A DNA stretch of 64,000 nt from an uncultured Candidatus Melainabacteria bacterium (GTDB lineage: Bacteria; Cyanobacteriota; Vampirovibrionia; Gastranaerophilales; Gastranaerophilaceae), in assembly GCA_934692625.1 (NCBI GenBank), contig CAKUUC010000001.1, positions 1 through 64,000 on the forward strand. The letters are read 5' to 3'. Shown piece by piece: positions 1 to 8,202 of the stretch (the stretch's first letter is position 1; every line of letters begins with the position of its first letter). The notes beneath the pieces were generated by a model. The model was not told the DNA's origin. It searched no databases and saw nothing but the letters and a program-made list of their open reading frames with translations. The position numbers and the translations under genes are program-made.

Positions 1-234
1 CTTGATAAGGCATTTTACGACAAAGCCGACACACTGCTTAGTTTTACAGATAACGCACATGATTATTTCTTGAAAGGCAATTTGCTGCTACAAAGAAGAA
101 AAATCATGGAAATTATTTCAGAAGAAATCACATATAAAGATAAAAACTTTGATATAAAACTAAAGCCGATATTCCAAACAATAATAGAAAATCAGTACAA
201 TTGGGAGCAAAAATACCAACAATCGAACTTCTGA
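1..234 (+). CDS. Serine site-specific recombinase, C-terminal fragment (partial)
   Basis: Frame 1 is open from the window edge to a TGA at 232-234, giving the last 77 residues of a longer protein. The fragment is charged and helical. It has the pattern seen at the tail of large serine recombinases: an F-L-K-G segment, then a K/R-rich helix with I-I-S-E-E-I, then Y-K-D-K, then L-K-P. The catalytic resolvase domain would lie upstream, outside the window. The gene points at the 3' end of tRNA-Asn 55 bp away, as expected for an integrase at the edge of its element. The family call is by pattern only, since no catalytic residue is visible. Confidence 0.55.
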   Translation, partial: LDKAFYDKADTLLSFTDNAHDYFLKGNLLLQRRKIMEIISEEITYKDKNFDIKLKPIFQTIIENQYNWEQKYQQSNF

Positions 235-288
235 AACAGGCATTAAAAAAGGACTTGAAACGAATTCTTGCCCTAATAATAGAAAAAA

Positions 289-360
289 CTCCCCAGGCTG
301 GACTCGAACCAGCAACCCTTCGATTAACAGTCGAATGCTCCGCCATTGAGCTACTGAGGA
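289..360 (-). tRNA. tRNA-Asn (anticodon GTT)
   Basis: The minus strand folds as a cloverleaf. The acceptor stem pairs 354-360 with 290-296 (one G-T wobble) and the discriminator G is at 289. The D-arm is GCTC/GAGC. The anticodon stem TTCGA/TCGAA encloses loop CTGTTAA with anticodon GTT, and the T-arm GCTGG/CCAGC has a TTCGAGT loop. CCA is not encoded. The 3' end faces the recombinase fragment, so this gene is a plausible attachment site. Confidence 0.95.
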
Positions 361-515
361 TTATTCTGTGGCATCTCTGCCGACTTCTTTAATATACACC
401 AAACATTTTTCATTGTAAAGTCTTTTTTTTATATTTTTTTCGGCAATTGAGATTTTTCTTTTATATGTTATATTTTTAGCGGATATGTTTTTTACTTGAT
501 TAGGAGGTGTATTTT

Positions 516-1262
516 ATGGCTAATCCGACACTTAGAGAAGATTTTATAAGACAAGACAGTTTTAATTCCTTAGGCGAAACTTCTACAATGACAGTTGGTG
601 GTACTATATTAAAAACATGCTTTTTAGGTTTGCTTATGTTTGCAACTTTTTCTTATACTTGGTATTTGCAATTTGCAGGGTTTGCTGATAAGGCTGCTTT
701 GCTTTACAACGTTGGTATTTGGGGTGGGCTTGGCATGTGTTTGGCAATTTGTTTCATGCCAAAGAATAAGTTTTTAATCCTGACAACGCCATTATATGCA
801 ATGCTTGAAGGGCTTGCGTTAGGGTATATTTCAGCGCTTGCTAATAAATTTTATCCTGGGGTCGTTTTTCAGGCAACTATTGCAACTTTTATTGCTCTAT
901 TTAGCATGCTTACTTTGTACTCAACAAAAGTTATCAGATGTACCGAAAAATTTCGAGCAGTCATGACAATTTCTATTTTTTCAATTTTTGTACTTTACAT
1001 GCTTCAAATGATTTTGTCGCTATTCCATATTGCTATTCCGTTTTTATATTCAAATGGACCTGTAGGAATTGGTGTAAGTCTTGTAATTGTTGGAGTTGCT
1101 TCATTTAGTTTAATCATGGATTTTGCAAATATCGAAGAATTTTCTTCTAGTGTTGATAAGAACATGGAATGGTATTTCGGATTTTCCTTGATGGTAACTT
1201 TGGTTTGGTTGTACGTTGAAATGTTGCAATTATTTATGAAGATTCAAAGTAACGACAATTAG
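516..1262 (+). CDS. Bax inhibitor-1-like (YccA-type) integral membrane protein
   Basis: This 248-residue protein is mostly hydrophobic with about seven membrane spans. After a short polar N-terminus (N-P-x-L-R) comes the T-M-T-V-x-G segment that opens the first span in the bacterial Bax-inhibitor-1-like family (YccA relatives). Family members are thought to be pH-sensitive ion or calcium leak channels, or protease regulators; the role here is unknown. The ATG at 516 is chosen because AGGAGG at 502-507 lies 8 bases upstream, whereas the in-frame GTG at 507 falls inside that ribosome site. It is a single-gene unit closed by the strong terminator at 1284-1330. Confidence 0.8.
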   Translation: MANPTLREDFIRQDSFNSLGETSTMTVGGTILKTCFLGLLMFATFSYTWYLQFAGFADKAALLYNVGIWGGLGMCLAICFMPKNKFLILTTPLYAMLEGLALGYISALANKFYPGVVFQATIATFIALFSMLTLYSTKVIRCTEKFRAVMTISIFSIFVLYMLQMILSLFHIAIPFLYSNGPVGIGVSLVIVGVASFSLIMDFANIEEFSSSVDKNMEWYFGFSLMVTLVWLYVEMLQLFMKIQSNDN

Positions 1263-1283
1263 GTTTATTTTCTAATAAAAAGT

Positions 1284-1330
1284 AAGGAAACGGAATTTTA
1301 TTATTATAAAATTCCGTTTCCTTTTGTTAA
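1284..1330 (+). terminator. Rho-independent terminator after the Bax-inhibitor-like gene
   Basis: A perfect 16-bp stem pairs 1284-1299 with 1308-1323 around an 8-base AT loop. It is followed by a T-rich tail. Confidence 0.9.
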
Positions 1331-1417
1331 TCTTTCTTAAAAAAATGTTATATTAGGCATTTTTTCTACTTTTAAATACTTTATATAATATATAGGAATT
1401 TAAGGGGAATTTTAAGA

Positions 1418-3211
1418 ATGACATTACAACGAGTTATGTTTAACTATGTGGCTCCAGCTGTGCGAAAATCTAAATATTTATCACAAGATACAAAAGTTTC
1501 ACAATTGGTTGAGGATATAGCTTCCAGTTGGAGAACAATACCTAAAACATCTTCAAATAAAGTTTTAGACAAAATTCAAAATTTAGAGTCTAAATATTCT
1601 AAGGATGTTAAAAAATTAAACTTAAATGGCAAAGAGCAAGAATTTGTTATTTATAATGGGTCTTGTAGTGGTTCGAATGAAGGATACTGGGCAAAAGTTA
1701 AGGGAACAAATGATTTATATTATATAAAATATCCTCAATCAGAAGCACATGCCCGTTCTGAAAAACTTGCAGGTGATTTATATGAACTGGCTGGGATTGA
1801 TAGTGCAAAAGTTTCTCTTGTTGATTACACTATACCTTCAAAAACCTCTTCGAATTGTGCGACAAAAAAAGTAGGAGTGGCTAGTAAATATCTTCCTTTT
1901 GATGGACTTCCTACAAAAGCTGATGCTCCGTTACTTCGAGAGGGTTTTGGGGCAGATTGTTGGCTGGCAAATTGGGATGCATTAAAAAGTGGTAATACTG
2001 TAATGAAAGACGGTAAACCACTAAGACTTGATGTTGGCGGTTCACTTTGCTATAGAGCAAGAGGGGGACGAAAAGGTGCTGAATTTGGTCAAGATGTAAC
2101 AGAATTGTCTAGCTTTTTTGATGTATATTCTCAATCTCGTCCGTATTTACAAGACATGACAAGAGGCGAATTAATTGATTCTCTTTCTCGTGTTGCAATG
2201 ATACCTGAAAAACAAATATCAGATACTATTGAAAAAGTATCTTATACGTTGAAAAAAGTACAACGAGTTCCCGTATATTTAAAAGATAAAGACATATATA
2301 CAAAGGGAGGTTCTGGTGAAGCTGTTTTCAGGTCTGGAATCAAAAATCCGGAATATCTAAAAGAAACATTGATTGAGCGTAAGAAATATATTGCATCTTT
2401 CATGCTGGATTGTATTCAAACTCCGCAAAAAGCAGGCGAAAGTATTGGCGAATATATAAAAAGAGTTCAAGCTCAAATGCCAAAAACAGAATATAAGTTG
2501 CCGTTTGATAAAATTAAAATGTCAGCAGCCGTAAAAGATGGTGATTATACATTGGCAGAATGTCTGACACCAAGCCAAAAGAGGTTGTATGAATCTTCTT
2601 ACAATTCTTATTTATCAACAAAAAGTGCAAGTATTCTACACCCGAAGGCTAGTAATATCTTATCAGAAAATACTATGTTACATTCTGCATCTCCAAAGGA
2701 TTTAGTGCATATCTTGGATGATGGAATTACATCCGGCGACCTGAGAGGTGCTGTAGGAACAGGAACCGGAGTTGCAACTCAAACTCCACTTTGTGCCGAC
2801 TTTTGGGATGTAAGAAAAGCTTCATCAATAAAAGATTATTTTTCAAAACCTGTATCTGAATTTAATGAAGGAGAATTAAATTTTTTACCACACAAAAATC
2901 TTAGTAATGGGGAAATGGTTTTTGTTGTTGATAAAAAAGCAGTAAATAAAACAATTATGGATAATTCCTTCAAAGTTAATAGAGATTTAGTTTTTCCTGA
3001 TACAATTTTAGATTTAGATGGAAACATGAAAGGTCATTTTGATTATATAAGCCACAGAGCTGTCCCTTATGGAGTTCCTGCAAATACGATTGATAGAATA
3101 ATTATTCCTAAAGAAGATTATTCTGAAGATGCGGTATCTAAAATCAAACAAATTGTTCAAAAGAAAGGTTTGGATATTAAATTATATGACTTAGATGGTA
3201 ATTTGTTGTAG
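1418..3211 (+). CDS. Large protein with kinase-like N-terminal half and ART-like C-terminal segment
   Basis: This 597-residue protein has no signal peptide or membrane span. Residues about 81-137 look like a kinase N-lobe: a glycine/serine loop G-S-C-S-G-S-N, a lysine strand Y-Y-I-K-Y-P and a helix with a conserved Glu. Residues 178-216 look like a catalytic segment: A-D-C-W-L-A-N-W-D, then R-L-D-V-G-G-S-L-x-x-R-A-R-G. This pairing occurs in HipA/PI-kinase-fold proteins of phages and bacterial effectors. Residues about 421-575 (L-H-S-A-S, then G-I-T-S-G, later Y-G-V-P and R-I-I-I-P) resemble ADP-ribosyltransferase-type folds. Activity is inferred, not shown. It stands alone between terminators, so it is probably monocistronic. 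Confidence 0.5.
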   Translation: MTLQRVMFNYVAPAVRKSKYLSQDTKVSQLVEDIASSWRTIPKTSSNKVLDKIQNLESKYSKDVKKLNLNGKEQEFVIYNGSCSGSNEGYWAKVKGTNDLYYIKYPQSEAHARSEKLAGDLYELAGIDSAKVSLVDYTIPSKTSSNCATKKVGVASKYLPFDGLPTKADAPLLREGFGADCWLANWDALKSGNTVMKDGKPLRLDVGGSLCYRARGGRKGAEFGQDVTELSSFFDVYSQSRPYLQDMTRGELIDSLSRVAMIPEKQISDTIEKVSYTLKKVQRVPVYLKDKDIYTKGGSGEAVFRSGIKNPEYLKETLIERKKYIASFMLDCIQTPQKAGESIGEYIKRVQAQMPKTEYKLPFDKIKMSAAVKDGDYTLAECLTPSQKRLYESSYNSYLSTKSASILHPKASNILSENTMLHSASPKDLVHILDDGITSGDLRGAVGTGTGVATQTPLCADFWDVRKASSIKDYFSKPVSEFNEGELNFLPHKNLSNGEMVFVVDKKAVNKTIMDNSFKVNRDLVFPDTILDLDGNMKGHFDYISHRAVPYGVPANTIDRIIIPKEDYSEDAVSKIKQIVQKKGLDIKLYDLDGNLL

Positions 3212-3328
3212 TAAAATATTTCGCCACTTATCTAATACAAATAGATGAGATTTTACTCCATGTTCTAAAGATATAGAATTTACACACGACACTATATGTA
3301 AATCTATATAATATATTGGAGCTTCAAA

Positions 3329-4996
3329 ATGTCAGAACAAGTTTTAATGCCATTTATCGGCACAAATAATATCGAAAATAAGGAAAAGGCGAAGGACTCG
3401 TTAGAAAAAGCAAGAGTTGCCCACGAAAAATATCTAATCGGTCAAAAAAATAACGATTTAGAAGAAGCCGTTGAACATTACGTTGATGCGGTTAAGTATG
3501 ACCCGACTATTCCGGAAACTTATTATAGACTTGCAACTCTTATGTGGGAACAAGGGCAAATAAGTTTGGGTACGGCTATTGAACAATGTAAAACAGCGGT
3601 TGTACTATCTCCAAAAAATAAAGATGCTCATTTGTATACAGGGTACTTCATGCAACTTGCGGAAGACTATGAATCGGCAGAAAAAGAATTTAAGTCTGCA
3701 ATTTCAATGAATCCACTAGCATCAGGTCGTCCGAGAATGATTTTATCTCAATCTTTGTTGCAAAAAATCAATTCTCAAAATGCGACATACAAAGACTATA
3801 TCGGCTTTTTGTATTATTTCTTAACCGGTAGTGTAATGCTTGCTTGGGACAGACCAACTATGAAAATGTTTTACAGAAACATGAGTAATGATGTTTCAAT
3901 ATTTTCATACAACACCGTTGGTAAGTTTTTAGAAAAATTTAAGATGTATGATTCTGCTGAAAAAGTTTATAAATCTGCGGTTGAAAAAACATCTAACAGT
4001 GATTATTTCTATCAAAAACTCGGCAATATGGCTTTGAAAAATAACGATATTGATACAACATTGAATTGTTATCGTAAAGTTTTAGAAGCGAATCCGAAAA
4101 ACCGTGAAATTTTGGTAAAAATTGCGACAATTTTACAAACTTATTTCCCTGAAAATACCGAAGAAGCAATAGATTGCTATGAAAGATTACTAGAATTTGA
4201 TATCGATACTGCGCAAATTTATTATGAACTTGGACATCTTTATATGTCAAAAGACGATAAATTGAATTCAATCAGTGCGTTTAAGTTGGCAGTTGATAGA
4301 GAACCTGAAAATCCGTTTTATAACAATTCTCTAGGTTATGCTTATGCAAGAGCAGAACTTTATGACGATGCGATTGAGCATTACCAAAAGGCAATTTCGC
4401 TTAATCCTGATGCTGAATGGACATCTATTGTTTGTCAGGCACTTGGGGCGATTTATGCAGAGCAAAAAGGGAATATAGAGGCGGCAGTTTCAACTTATCA
4501 ATCAGGTATAATTTTAGACCCTAGTAACTATGATTTGTACATTGCTTTAGGCGATATTTACATGGCTGAATACGATTTAGATAAGGCGATTAGGGCGTAC
4601 TGTGATGCGATTACTTTAAATCCTGAAGAGTTCCGTGCTTATTCAAAGGTTGGTATTGCATTGTGGGAAAAAGATTATTTGGAAGAAGCCTTAGTTGCTT
4701 ATCACAAGGCTGTTGAACTAAAACCGGATAATGAATTTGCTCAGAATAATTTAGGTATTTTATACTTAGACGGCTTGATGGATGCGGAAGAAGCGTTGGA
4801 ATATTTTGAAGAAGCAATTTCGTTAAATCCGAATTATACACTTGCTTATTTCAATGCAGGTCGTGCAAGTCAAGAAATGGGCTTTACAAATGATGCTGCA
4901 AATTACTATCAAATGGCAATAGATTTGAATCGAATAACTGAAGATCTTGACGAAGAAGATATCCAAACAAGATTGCACAGTCTATTTGAAATTTAA
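3329..4996 (+). CDS. Tetratricopeptide-repeat protein
   Basis: This 555-residue cytoplasmic TPR protein has no signal peptide. Repeats cover residues about 45-140 and then 180-550, with the usual spacing of W/Y-x-x-L-G, A, Y and P (for example Y-Y-R-L-A...L-S-P, and A-x-x-N-L-G-I-L-Y-L...N-P). At least ten units are visible. The stretch around residues 150-180 is less repetitive and may be a hinge. TPR solenoids are protein-protein interaction scaffolds, and no partner is indicated by neighbours. A terminator follows at 5029. Confidence 0.85.
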   Translation: MSEQVLMPFIGTNNIENKEKAKDSLEKARVAHEKYLIGQKNNDLEEAVEHYVDAVKYDPTIPETYYRLATLMWEQGQISLGTAIEQCKTAVVLSPKNKDAHLYTGYFMQLAEDYESAEKEFKSAISMNPLASGRPRMILSQSLLQKINSQNATYKDYIGFLYYFLTGSVMLAWDRPTMKMFYRNMSNDVSIFSYNTVGKFLEKFKMYDSAEKVYKSAVEKTSNSDYFYQKLGNMALKNNDIDTTLNCYRKVLEANPKNREILVKIATILQTYFPENTEEAIDCYERLLEFDIDTAQIYYELGHLYMSKDDKLNSISAFKLAVDREPENPFYNNSLGYAYARAELYDDAIEHYQKAISLNPDAEWTSIVCQALGAIYAEQKGNIEAAVSTYQSGIILDPSNYDLYIALGDIYMAEYDLDKAIRAYCDAITLNPEEFRAYSKVGIALWEKDYLEEALVAYHKAVELKPDNEFAQNNLGILYLDGLMDAEEALEYFEEAISLNPNYTLAYFNAGRASQEMGFTNDAANYYQMAIDLNRITEDLDEEDIQTRLHSLFEI

Positions 4997-5028
4997 GGGT
5001 ATATATTTACACATTATAATAGAGGTAT

Positions 5029-5059
5029 TGGTGTTTTGGAAACAAAACACCATTTTTTT
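5029..5059 (+). terminator. Terminator between TPR gene and purA
   Basis: A 10-bp perfect stem pairs 5029-5038 with 5043-5052, with a GAAA tetraloop and seven Ts at 5053-5059. Confidence 0.9.
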
Positions 5060-5114
5060 AGTTTGTTTGTTGTAATATTAATTGTGCGAAGTAAGAAAAA
5101 TGAAGGGTGTATTT

Positions 5115-6398
5115 ATGGAAAATTGTGTAGTAGTTGGCGCTCAATGGGGTGATGAAGGTAAGGCTAAAATTACTGACTTGTTGGCAGAAAATTCTGATTT
5201 GATTATTCGTTATCAGGGTGGTTGTAATGCCGGTCATACTGTTGTTGCGCACGGTAAAACTTTTAAATTTCATTTGATTCCATCAGGGATTTTGTATGAA
5301 GGAAAAACTTGTTTAATTGGTAATGGTACTGTAATTTTACCGGAGTATTTTCAAGAAGAAATTGACGGTTTGAAAAAAGAAAATATTGATTTGTCAGGAT
5401 TGAAAGTAAGTCCGTTGGCATCTATTACAATGCCTTGGCATACAGAAGTTGACGGATACTCTGAAAGTACTGCAGGAAAGGGTAAAATTGGTACAACTAA
5501 AAAAGGTATCGGACCTACTTATACAGATAAGATGCAAAGAATAGGTTTGAAAATCGAAGATTTATATTCTGATATTGCATTGTCTGAAAAACTTGATGTT
5601 ATTTTGCCGATAAAAAATAAACAATTAAAAGAAGTATATAATTTGAAAACTTATACCAAAGAAGAAGTTTTGGAATTGTGCAAAAAGTATGCAGAAATTT
5701 TCAGACCTTATGTTTGCTTTGATTGGCAGGAAATGCTAAGAAAAACCAAAAACGATAAGAAAAAAATCCTTTTTGAAGGAGCACAAGGTGTTATGCTCGA
5801 TGTCGATTTTGGAACATATCCGTTTGTAACTAGTTCAAACCCAATTGGTGGCGGAGCCTCAACCGGTTCTGGTTATGGACCTACTGTTATTGACAAGGTA
5901 ATTGGTGTTGCCAAAGCGTACGTTACAAGAGTTGGTGAAGGTCCTTTTGTTACTGAATTGACTGACGAAACTGGTAAACTTATCCAAGATATCGGACATG
6001 AATTTGGTGTTACTACAGGTCGTCCTAGACGTTGTGGTTGGTTTGATGCTGTTACAATGAAGTATGCTTGCCTTGTTGGAGGTTTGACATCAATCGCTTT
6101 AACTAAAATTGATGTATTTGATACATTTGATGAAATTAAAATTTGTACCGCTTATCGTGACACTCGTGATGGTAAGATTTACAATGATTACCCGACAAAT
6201 GTATTTATTCATCAGTATTTAGAACCGATTTATGAAACTCATAAAGGTTGGAAATCTGATATTACGGGTGCAAAAACTTATGATGAGTTACCTGAAAATT
6301 GTAAAAAATATTTGGAAAGATTGGAAGAAATTTTGGAAACTCCTATTGATATTGTTTCAGTTGGTCCAGATAGAGAACAAACAATTTTTAGAAAGTAA
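5115..6398 (+). CDS. purA: Adenylosuccinate synthetase
   Basis: This cytoplasmic enzyme makes adenylosuccinate from IMP, aspartate and GTP, the first committed step to AMP. The 427 residues match the family length. Visible motifs are the W-G-D-E-G-K P-loop near residue 12, N-A-G-H-T, G-I-G-P-x-Y and the T-G-R-P-R-R region. The ATG at 5115 is preferred over an upstream in-frame start at 5082. It places the P-loop at the normal distance and has AAGGG at 5103-5107. The P-loop reads G-D-E-G-K-A-K, so the usual second glycine is alanine. The gene converges on panC at a shared terminator. Confidence 0.95.
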   Translation: MENCVVVGAQWGDEGKAKITDLLAENSDLIIRYQGGCNAGHTVVAHGKTFKFHLIPSGILYEGKTCLIGNGTVILPEYFQEEIDGLKKENIDLSGLKVSPLASITMPWHTEVDGYSESTAGKGKIGTTKKGIGPTYTDKMQRIGLKIEDLYSDIALSEKLDVILPIKNKQLKEVYNLKTYTKEEVLELCKKYAEIFRPYVCFDWQEMLRKTKNDKKKILFEGAQGVMLDVDFGTYPFVTSSNPIGGGASTGSGYGPTVIDKVIGVAKAYVTRVGEGPFVTELTDETGKLIQDIGHEFGVTTGRPRRCGWFDAVTMKYACLVGGLTSIALTKIDVFDTFDEIKICTAYRDTRDGKIYNDYPTNVFIHQYLEPIYETHKGWKSDITGAKTYDELPENCKKYLERLEEILETPIDIVSVGPDREQTIFRK

Positions 6399-6441
6399 TT
6401 TTTTTGTAAGATGCAGAAAATTTAAAAATTAGAAAGATAAT

Positions 6442-6480
6442 AAAAACGGGGTTGAAGTCATATTTTCAACCTCGTTTTTA
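6442..6480. terminator. Bidirectional terminator between purA and panC
   Basis: The stem 6442-6456/6465-6479 (one G-T wobble) has an A-tract on one side and a T-tract on the other. It can therefore end both convergent transcripts. Confidence 0.9.
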
Positions 6481-6497
6481 ATTCGATTAATTAAGTT

Positions 6498-7355
6498 TTA
6501 TTCACCTAACAAAATGTTATCAATAAGTCTTACTCCACCGACTTTACAAGCAATGAAAACTCTTGTAGAATCGTCCGCTTTTTTGACTTCTTCCAAATTG
6601 TTTTCATTCATAAATTCCAAGTATTCCAAGTCGTGGTGTTCGTTTAGAATTGAATAAGCTGTTTCACGAAGAGCCTCAACATCTGTAATACCTTTTTTGT
6701 AACAAAGTTTAATGTTGTTAAGTATTTGGCTTAATGCTAAAGCGTGTTTTTTGTCTTCTTCAGATAAATATTTATTTCTTGAACTTAGTGCCAAACCTGA
6801 TTCTTCTCTAACAATCGGACATGGGATAATTTCGACAGGAATGTTCAAATCTTTGACCATTTTTTTGATTATGATAAGTTGTTGAGCATCTTTTTGACCG
6901 AAAAATGCGTAATCCGGCTGTACGATATTGAATAATTTATTCACAACTGTGCAAACGCCGTCAAAATGACCCACTCTTGATTTCCCACAAAGTTTATTTA
7001 CATAGAAAAACGGAGGAATTACGTATGTTAGAAAATCGTTTGTTCTCATTTGATTTTCTCCATACATTTCGGTTGGTGTTGGTGCAAAAACTATGCTAAC
7101 TCCGGCTTCTTCACACATTTTTGTATCTGCTTCAAGAGTTCTTGGGTATTTGTCCAAATCTTCCCCAGGGCAAAATTGGATTGGGTTTACAAAAACAGAA
7201 ACTACAACTTTGTCACATTTTTCAACCGCTTTTTTTATAAGGCTCAAATGACCATTGTGTAAAGCGCCCATTGTTGGCACCAAACCGACAGTCAAACCTT
7301 CTTTTTTCCACTGTTTTACCTGTTCTCTAACTTCTTTGATTGTATGAACTAACAT
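6498..7355 (-). CDS. panC: Pantothenate synthetase
   Basis: This enzyme is the ATP-dependent ligase joining pantoate to beta-alanine, the last step of vitamin B5 synthesis. The 285 residues include the nucleotide-binding P-T-M-G-A-L-H-x-G-H signature near the N-terminus, F-V-N-P-x-Q-F, F-G-x-K-D-x-Q-Q and L-S-S-R-N near residue 185. The ATG at 7355 is chosen because AGGAAG lies about 8 bases upstream. A GTG at 7364 would leave no spacing. It is the last gene of a minus-strand run and follows panB by 31 bp. Confidence 0.95.
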   Translation of the reverse strand: MLVHTIKEVREQVKQWKKEGLTVGLVPTMGALHNGHLSLIKKAVEKCDKVVVSVFVNPIQFCPGEDLDKYPRTLEADTKMCEEAGVSIVFAPTPTEMYGENQMRTNDFLTYVIPPFFYVNKLCGKSRVGHFDGVCTVVNKLFNIVQPDYAFFGQKDAQQLIIIKKMVKDLNIPVEIIPCPIVREESGLALSSRNKYLSEEDKKHALALSQILNNIKLCYKKGITDVEALRETAYSILNEHHDLEYLEFMNENNLEEVKKADDSTRVFIACKVGGVRLIDNILLGE

Positions 7356-7386
7356 TTTGCTCACTTCCTTCTTATGTTTTTATATG

Positions 7387-8187
7387 TTAATAACATTCCT
7401 CATCGTTTGGGTAATTCCCGCTAAGGACATCTTCTTTGTATTTTTTTGCACAATCCAAAATTAATTCTCTCATATCACCGTATTTTCTGGCAAATTTTGG
7501 TTTGAATTCAGAAAATTTGCCAAACAAATCATCACAAACCATAACTTGAGCATCACAGTGCATGCCGGCACCACAAGAAATTGTTGGAATATTTATATTT
7601 TCGGTAATGTATTTTGCGCCGTTTTTAGGCACCATTTCAAGAACAATAGAAAACGCTCCGGCTTTTTCAAGTTGTTTAGCCTGTTGTAAAAGTTCTTCTA
7701 TTGCTTCGTCTGTTTTACCTTGAATAATGTGACCGCCGATTACATTTTGTGATTGTGGAGTAAAGCCGATATGTCCCATTACCGGAACACCCATTTGAGT
7801 ACTTCTTTTAATGAGTTCTAAAATATAATCGTTGCAACCTTCAAGTTTAACCGCATTAGCCCCGAGTTTTATCATATTTCCAATATTTTTTAATGCAGAT
7901 GGAATATCTATAGTGTAACTCATAAAAGGCATATCTGTTACTACCATTGCTCTTGTCGCACCTTTTGCTACTGCTTTGGTAAATATTGACATTTCTTCAA
8001 CGCCTATAGCGTTTGTGTTTTCGTATCCAAGCGCTACCATTGCAAGGCTGTCACCTATCAATATTATATCAATTCCCGCTTCATCAAGATATTTTGCTGT
8101 TGAATAATCGTATGCGGTCAGTACTGCAAATTTTTCGTTATTTTCTTTGAGTTTTTTTAGTGTTCTTACAGTAACTTTTTTTACCAT
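7387..8187 (-). CDS. panB: 3-methyl-2-oxobutanoate hydroxymethyltransferase (ketopantoate hydroxymethyltransferase)
   Basis: PanB transfers a one-carbon unit from methylenetetrahydrofolate to 2-oxoisovalerate, the first step to pantoate. The 266 residues show T-A-Y-D-Y near residue 24, the metal-ligand G-D-S-L, V-K-L-E-G and M-G-H-I-G. These are hallmarks of this TIM-barrel enzyme. AAGGCGA precedes the ATG. It lies between yvcK (15 bp upstream) and panC, so it is probably cotranscribed with both. The ketopantoate reductase step (panE or ilvC) is not encoded in the window. Confidence 0.95.
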   Translation of the reverse strand: MVKKVTVRTLKKLKENNEKFAVLTAYDYSTAKYLDEAGIDIILIGDSLAMVALGYENTNAIGVEEMSIFTKAVAKGATRAMVVTDMPFMSYTIDIPSALKNIGNMIKLGANAVKLEGCNDYILELIKRSTQMGVPVMGHIGFTPQSQNVIGGHIIQGKTDEAIEELLQQAKQLEKAGAFSIVLEMVPKNGAKYITENINIPTISCGAGMHCDAQVMVCDDLFGKFSEFKPKFARKYGDMRELILDCAKKYKEDVLSGNYPNDEECY

Positions 8188-8202
8188 GATTTCGCCTTTT
8201 TA

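Noticed and set aside
201..392. Plus-strand open frame of 63 codons over the tRNA
   Set aside because: It is the antisense of tRNA-Asn plus flanks; the cloverleaf explains the conservation of sequence there.
7356..7364. GTG start for panC
   Set aside because: The ribosome site would directly abut the GTG, whereas it is well spaced from the ATG at 7355, which also gives the family N-terminus.
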